Assembly: GCF_008831285.2 (NCBI RefSeq)
Contig: NC_045142.1
Coordinates: 15,689,354-15,753,353, forward strand
Source: Nymphaea colorata
Lineage: Eukaryota > Streptophyta > Magnoliopsida > Nymphaeales > Nymphaeaceae
DNA: 64,000 nt
Reading direction: 5' to 3'
The stretch's first letter is position 1, and each line of letters opens with the position of its first letter. The notes beneath the pieces are model-generated. The model had not been told where the DNA came from. It saw only the letters and a list, made by a program, of their open reading frames with translations, and searched no databases. Below are positions 57,189-64,000 of this stretch, one piece after another. Both the position numbers and the translations under genes were made by a program.

Positions 57189-59322
57189 GTTTGGTTTTAT
57201 TCGTCTCCCCTCCACGCCTCTCTCTCCCTCTCTCCTTCCCTATAATGCTTATGGAGCAAAAGAATAAAATACGGTTTTGTTTTGTGCTGCATAATTTGGA
57301 CTATCGTGCTATTCATAATGTTCATCTCTTGTGTTCTCCATTTGTTTGAGAGCTCGTGTCGAAATATATTTTGATCTATAGGAATTGCAATCTAGAAGTT
57401 CCTGGTTCCGTCGCATACTTCTTTATTTCTAGTAGGTCTGATCCATATTATATAATGTATTGTTGGGCGCACAGAGAATGCTATCATTCTCTGGTCCTAA
57501 TGATAGTCCACCCATTTGGAGGTAAACGAGTTGGAGAAATCGATTACCAGGCTTACCAAATCGACATGTCATATTGGGAATGTATCTCTCTTACAAGTTC
57601 GATGTCAGGTTGGCTAATAAAGTTGGGTAAAGGCGCCGGTTTACAGTTCTTGAATTAACAGCAGAATTCAATTAACCTTCGAGATTGAGGGTTGTCCAAA
57701 GATGAATCTGCAGCTTGTCTGCGAGTTTCTCTGGTCTTACAAACTAGTTTGTGCTTGCGGGCAGTAAAGATTGGTGAGTTCATCAAAATCTGACATCAAA
57801 GCAGAAGATATTTGGAGAGGACATCAAGTGGATGTCAGAAGCCCTACGGGCGGAAGAGCTCTGCTAGAAATGATATACCTCTTATACATCCTTGCCAGTG
57901 TTGTAATCTCGTATGATATGAGCCGTAATTTTTGATCTTGTGATGCCATATACCACCCAATCACCCATATTGTAAGTAGGTGGTCTATCATACAAATCAG
58001 ATGATACGAATCAAAACCATGAAATCTCTATTTATTGCATCAATATTTTTTTTTTCTTGATTTTTCTCTATTTTTTCATTTAAAGAATGTGACCTTGAGC
58101 CTTCATTTTGACTTTTAAAAGTATTTCTGAGAAAGTAACACGTATCACCTACAGGATTGAGTAACATATAATGGGTCTCATATTTCTTGAGTTCTACTAG
58201 TCATATGTAATTTGTACGTGTGTACTGAAGTTACTAATAGCTACTACACTGATTATGTGCCAAACGAATCTAAGTACCTAAAAAGTAAAAGGTACTGTAA
58301 CATGCTTTAAACTTCATGTAAACATTATTGCCTATGTTGGTTTGAATAAATTCTATAATAAACCTTGACTAATGAAATTTTTTTCGGCATTATATGAATG
58401 ATTATTTTCATTTTTTAAGAAATAGTCAAATGGGTATCAAGATAAATGAGTTTTTATGCATGGCTTACTCCTTGGAGTCCTGAAATAACTTAATGGTCAT
58501 AAAGCATTTTTTCTTATTTGGAAGACACACATAGTCTCTTTTATAAAAACCATGATAGCTCTAATTTTTGTTGCATGAAATCAACCATAATTTTGTTTCC
58601 TTGATTTGTCCTATTTTTTCTATAATTTTTCAGGTTCTTTTGAACAAAGAACAATTTCATGATACATTTGCATTACAATACTACACCTTACAATACGGTG
58701 TATCTATTGGCCTGACTGATGTGGTTAGAATGTGCTTTTTACGTCATTCTTCCATGCCTAAAAATACTTTGAACTTTACATCCAGAAGCTTGATTAGTGG
58801 CCTAGGTTAGGTTGGTGATATCATCATCTTGGATTTGTGACCATCCTCTTAGGCAAGTGTAAACCTTGATAGCTTAAAACATTCTCACAATCTTGTCTCT
58901 CTCTTTCTCTCCCCTTTCTCTCTCATCATGCTAAAACACAAACATTTTTTAAGAAATTGTTTTTTAATATCATTTTAATGCCATTTTTTTGTCTCATTTT
59001 ATCCCTTTCAATTTCTGCATCTACTTCCAGCAATTCCTTACGGAATCTCATTATAAGTGGAGTGGTTATCGGATGCGTTTGCCTTTACCTCAATTTTTAA
59101 TTCAAGTCTTGGAAGTATCACGTTTTAACTGATAAGTCACATGGACAATTCAAAACAATTGGTTAGCTACGTCGTGTCTGAATTGACATGACATGGGTGC
59201 GGATGCAGTAACCAACAGTTTGCTTTCTTTCTTCTTTGAATAGTTGATAAAATCGAAGTTCTTAATTGTTAAGTAATGGATTCAATTGTGGAGTGTGGAC
59301 AGTTTTTGTATCTCATGTGTCA

Positions 59323-59356
<34 letters not shown>

Positions 59357-60998
59357 CCTGTGTTTTTTAAAAAATGCTGCAGCTGCAGCTGTAGCCTGCA
59401 CCTGTGTGACATAGTTTATGCGAAATAGACACACATAAATGTGCACTCACATAAATTCATGTGTTGTATAGATAAACATATAAATTTCATTCTCTTCTGT
59501 TGGCAGCATTATGCTAGTAAAGAAGAAAAAGCAGACAGGTTAGCTGACCAAGATCTGATCCTAATTTTGAGTTTCTATTAAAAACAGAATCATGAAAAAA
59601 GCATAAAAAACTTGAGTAGGAAGGTTATCCACTATAACATTGAGAAAAGTCACCATCAAACTTTGCAATTGTGATAGGAAAATGGTTAAAATGAGACAGG
59701 AATGAAGCAGGACTTGGGAATAGAGGAGGCTTAGACTGTCAAAGGTCGCTCTAATCACAATGTGAAGCTCAACATTGACTAACTCTACAGGTTGTGATTC
59801 TTGGATAAACTCAAGATTGTGATTCTGGAATAAGAGGTTTGCCAACTTAGATAGAAAACAGTTTTACAGCAAACAATTTCAACAAAGGAAGCTGTAATTA
59901 ATGAAAGAAACCACTGTCTTTGCAGTTCCTTCACCAGATTGGGGGCGCTTTTGAAAGAGATGCTTCTGCAAATGACTTGCTTTTTGTAAAATTAGATTAT
60001 TAATTTTATGTTTTAGTTTAGGATTTTAGGTTAGAAATTAAAACTGGGATTTAGTCATTTATAGTTATGAAATTGGAAGATATTGCATGGTTTTAACTTT
60101 TATGTTATATAACTTTTAAATTTTAATCCTTCCATTTCATTAGATTTGATCCCTCAAATTTTAAATTATCTTTATTATCATGTTACTTTATGTGTTACCG
60201 TTATTGTGTATTTTGATTTTTTTTAATAAGTTCATCATCATATGTTTCTTATTGAACAAAGGCTTCAGTTTGGTTGTTTAATATTGCACTTTGCTGAACT
60301 TATTTTTTTGTTTTTGGGTGGGTTCCTTAATGCACGCAGTCTTGCCCAGGCTCTAGTCTCAGTTCACTGTCTAAGTAGCATAGGGCTTTTGACAACACAA
60401 TTTGGTAAAGTATCATGTGGCACACAAGTTAATTTATCTATACCATTGAAGCAGTCTTATGGGTTTCTTTTCCAATATATTTTCAGATTTTACAACTTCC
60501 AAGAAATCTTACATGTCTATGGATGTGGCCATCTTCATCCCCTTAAAATGTTGGTGTTTGCATATGTGATGACATTTTATGTTTGACATAATTCTTTTCT
60601 TGCTACGGAAATCTTTTCTTCTTTCTTCAGTTTGTAGAATTAGCATTCATCCTAGGCGTGTAGGGCTAACTAATACAATGTTCACTAGCTGCAGCTGTTA
60701 ATGTGTCTCAAAGAATGTGGTGATCATTCTCTAAAGTAGATGCTTATACAATGTAACCAATATTTCAGAACTTTGTCTTTGTTCCAAAGGGTAACACTCT
60801 TATGCATGGCTATGTATGCATGCAAAAAGTTATAAGCTTGTAATTTGTGCAAGCATTGGTCAACCTGATTCAGTTGTGCTCTTGTGCATATTTGTTTGTT
60901 TTGTTGGTTCAAGGAAAATCAAACAAAATGAATTCAAGGTTATATGGTTTATGCAGCCAGATTTCAATGTAGAGCACCATTTTCTTTTGTATTTTTAG
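57189..60998 (+). other. Intron 1 of the CRM-domain gene (3.8 kb)
   Basis: Begins GTTTGG and ends TTTTTAG. AT-rich with short frames only. Contains a GT/AT microsatellite at 59317-59355 and no clear transposon ends. Frames at 57356-57658 and 60242-60586 match nothing I recognise. Confidence 0.8.
59317..59355. repeat. (GT)n(AT)n microsatellite
   Basis: A GT run passing directly into an AT run, about 39 bp, within intron 1. Confidence 0.9.
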
Positions 60999-61126
60999 GG
61001 AGGGACGGGTTGACACATAATATGTTGGAGCTAATACATACACATTGGAGGCGTCAACAAGTTTGTAAGATTCGGTGCTTAGGCATTCCAACTGTAGATC
61101 TGGACAACATCTGCTACCACCTTGAG
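60999..61126 (+). CDS. CRS2-associated factor exon 2 (CRM domain 1)
   Basis: 128-bp exon between TTTTTAG and GTTATT. Joined to the single base left from exon 1 it continues in frame as [19 protein letters not shown], then [20 protein letters not shown] and Glu. This is the start of the first CRM (group II intron RNA-binding) domain, whose usual order is GR.GLTHNML.*IH.HW, a KVRC.G basic block and DM(D/N)NVC..LE. The next exon should encode the glycine-rich GG..VVY.RGRNY loop; I did not find it before 64000, so the gene continues outside the window. Confidence 0.9.
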
Positions 61127-63192
61127 GTTATTTTCTAACTCTATAGCTTACGAATAGCAGGACCTATTTTTAGTGATAGCGTTTCCAGTATTAGGAAAAT
61201 GATTTTACGTGATGTTGTTAATGTTAAGAACTTAAGGTGCATGCGGTTGTGGGGTTCTTTTCTTAATGTAGATTACACAAGTTGAAGATAAGGCAAAATA
61301 TTCTGAATTGCTCAAAAAGGAAAAACAGTAAGGCTAAAATAGTCAAACAAGGATTATCAATGGACAAACTAGACAACGCTTAGAATTGTGTTACTCATTT
61401 TATGAAAGGTGCATGCATGTGCTGCCACTAAAAGAACTCTTAATTCTCAAACATATTAAAAGAAATGCATATCCCTTTTACATACAAGACAAGTACCTAA
61501 TGAACTAGTATGTGTATGTCTATGTTATATATGTGTAAGTGCATGTGAGCTTGGTGGGACAAGTTTTAGGATATGGTTACAAGGAACACAACAAACGTTA
61601 TATTGGAAGACTTGCAGTTTTGCAAAAAGCATGCCTACATTTTCAAAATTTAGGGTTTGATGCTTGGTTAAGAGTCTAATTCTCCACTAGACATTTTCTC
61701 TAATTGAAACATGTTTATCATGTTCAGAGCATGACTATGTTTAGAGCATGATCTGCATCTCATTACCTAACTACCTGTAGCTGTGTTATGAATATGAAAA
61801 AAGTTATGTGTTTCTTAACTTTGCTCAAATGTATAGGTTTTTCTTGAAATCATTAAAAACATAAAAATCTCTTGAAAAATAGCTGAAAACTTCAGCTTAT
61901 TGTCAAAACTTTTCAAAAACCTAAAATGTTCCCATAAAAACATTTCAAAACATTGTTTATCTTTGGAAAATTTCAAAATCTTTAGCATATTTTTTAAAAT
62001 ATTTAATTACTTAAAATATTCCGTTTTGTTTGTTTTTGTTTTTGTTTTTTTGTTTTTTTTACTTTTGTATGCTTCAGGGACTTTTAATAGAACTGAAGCA
62101 AGTTACATCTACAACTTAAATGTACTTTTTGAACATTTCCAATGGACATCAATACTTCATAAGGAACCCACAAAGGAAAACTACTCTCATGCAGCTATCT
62201 TATTTTAAGAATTGGTTATCTTTACATTTTATTTTTTATTTTTTGCATTTTTATATGGTTGTTCATAAATATTTAACCTTTAACAAATTAAACTGGCATT
62301 AAGACATTTATTTTGAAGGGTGTCCTAGCCTCAAGTTGACTAATATTATGAACATTGGTGTAGTATCTGAAGTCCAGCAAGAATGTGTATTAATAGTCTT
62401 CATGTGAAGTTGTGTGTGCATTTTCTTGTTTAGTTATCTTCAAGTATTTTTGCAATATATGGTGATTTTTATCAAATGAAAACTTGATTTTCCTGCTATT
62501 ATTTGGAAACAGGGTAAATATGGAATTTGACATAGCTATAGGGGTAATTTGGGAAAAAATGTCTGATGTACTTAAGTAGTTATGTGTATAACTTGCATAT
62601 AAATACGTAACAGTGAATATTATGATTTAGGGGCAAAAATGGAAAATTTCCTACCTCTAAACCCTTAAGCCAGGGACGAAAGCTAGACTTCTTAAGTTTT
62701 TCCTAGAAAATATTGTAAACAAGACATGAGCATTTATGATGTTTGTAAACAGTAGTTTAATATAAAACATGTTTAAATTCAAGTTCTTCTTATGAAAAAC
62801 TTTGATTTTTCTTTTATCAAAATTCTAATATTATAAGAGCTGTTAATTTTCTATTATTATAAATGCATTGAAATTTGAAACTCATAAAATGATTAGCATA
62901 ATATATGTTTCCACTTTCCATCAAATTGCCCTTAAGAGTTAAGATTATATTTTTAAGGTTATATTACATAAAAAGCACTGTACAACTAAATCTTAAGGGT
63001 CAGATTTTTATTCCCAAATCTAAGTCGTCTGCATATATATATATATATATAGGACAGAGATTTGTCCAGCCTCCCATACATGTAGGCTCATGCATTTGCG
63101 TGTGAGAGGTCGGAGCATCCAGACACCCATAGGCAGGGGCAGAGCCAGGATTTTATCTCGGGGCGGGCCGAACGGTCCAACGAACTGCAATG

Positions 63193-63281
<89 letters not shown>

Positions 63282-64000
63282 CACACACTTTAGATAGCAT
63301 TTGCAAACCACAGTGTAGTAGAAGTGAACATATGCCGTATATAATTGTCCACGTCATGAACGTGAAACACGACCTCTCCTACGGCACATTTTAATAATTT
63401 TTTGTGCCATTAGCACAAAGTATGATCTGTCCTAAACAGATAAGGTGCTCTATTTCTATTACAGTGACGTTGTGAACATAAAGTGGACATACAAATATCA
63501 CAACGAAAAATATCGCATGATGGATCACACATATAGGACGTTACAACCCTGGATCACTCACGATGCTTTCTACAATTTCAATTTTTGAATACTTAAAACG
63601 TGGAGGATCTGAGTAAAAAAGAACAACATCAAGAGCTTTCAAACTAAAACAGCCAGCATCTTGGTTTTCTCCCTCTTCATTTTCTCCCAATTGATCAATA
63701 ACTTGTTTTTTTTAAATAATCTTGAATATTTTTCTTCATCTTCTCAATAAGCTAACACAAAAAATCTGAAATTAAAATAGACAATAAGATTTATACACAT
63801 CGAAGAAAGATACTAAAATTTTAACTTATGAAAAGCATTAATTTAAAACCAACCACCTTATAAACAGCAAATAAAGAAGACAATATTCACCTCGCCTCGC
63901 TAACTTGCTTTTTGAATTATCACGAGTGGAGTGAAGTCTTGCCGCATTATCAGGTGCTTGATTGGACAGTCAAAATCAGCTACCTTAGCTGCATCATCAT
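61127..64000 (+). other. Intron 2 of the CRM-domain gene (incomplete)
   Basis: At least 2.87 kb. AT-rich, no further CRM coding seen on the plus strand. Holds AT microsatellites at 63031-63051 and 63195-63279, and near 63134 a short GC-rich block (AGGGGCAGAGCCAGG, GGGGCGGGCC) like a dispersed-repeat end. Confidence 0.6.
63195..63279. repeat. (AT)n microsatellite
   Basis: Perfect AT run of about 85 bp, the longest in the window, next to the GC-rich repeat end at 63134-63175. Confidence 0.95.

Noticed and set aside
57356-57658. 100-codon frame in intron 1
   Set aside because: No homology recognised and it lies between well-supported exons of the CRM-domain gene.
1-64000. CRISPR arrays, bacterial-type operons or defence systems
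   Set aside because: The repeats are microsatellites, LTRs or transposon-internal duplications. Gene content is plant nuclear, and no spacer-repeat pattern or prokaryotic ribosome-binding context occurs.

Overview
The window is nuclear DNA of a flowering plant with a large, repeat-rich genome. The evidence is two plant-specific organelle RNA-processing genes, a pentatricopeptide repeat (PPR) gene and a CRS2-associated (CRM-domain) factor gene with long introns, set in dense, nested LTR retrotransposons with plant-type tRNA-iMet primer sites. I cannot name the species. There are no prokaryotic signals, CRISPR arrays or tRNA/rRNA genes that I can see.

Layout, left to right. (1) 261-7763: an old, minus-strand Ty1/copia element with both LTRs, PBS and PPT, but with gag fused to integrase by deletion. 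Its RNase H is split by a 3.47-kb giant solo LTR (830-4300). (2) 7764-9825: no recognisable gene. (3) 9826-19589: two diverged direct copies (A and B) of a ~2.4-2.6-kb LTR-like unit around a ~0.8-kb tandem-repeat core. B is split by a second giant solo LTR (15209-19138) with a perfect 5-bp target duplication. (4) 19590-20820: plus-strand Ty3/gypsy protease-RT debris. (5) 20821-26259: gene-poor DNA with one fold-back MITE and weak candidate non-coding exons. (6) 26260-33982: a minus-strand Ty3/gypsy chromovirus with LTRs, PBS and PPT. It lacks most of RT and carries a 5'-truncated copia insertion between two ~745-bp copies of its own protease region. (7) 34344-35978: the intact PPR gene, minus strand. 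(8) 36313-41212: a young copia element (LTRs 6 differences in 255 bp, perfect GTATG target duplication) just upstream of the PPR gene, with no recognisable gag. (9) 41837-42241: microsatellite cluster. (10) 43428-47042: minus-strand copia with an excised integrase core but a long open RT-RNase H frame. (11) 47695-49100: minus-strand Ty3/gypsy gag/RT debris. (12) 51961-54796: a third giant solo LTR, plus strand. (13) 56552 to beyond 64000: the CRS2-associated factor gene, plus strand. Exon 1 is 56552-57188, exon 2 is 60999-61126, and later exons lie outside the window.

The two host genes are not an operon. Both products probably act on organelle transcripts: the PPR protein probably in mitochondria, the CRM protein probably in chloroplast group II intron splicing. 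The most notable biology is in the mobile DNA: a family of 2.8-3.9-kb solo LTRs whose sense strand could be fixed from a shared TATA box, and a chimeric junction inside the chromovirus that holds both the empty and the filled site of one copia insertion.
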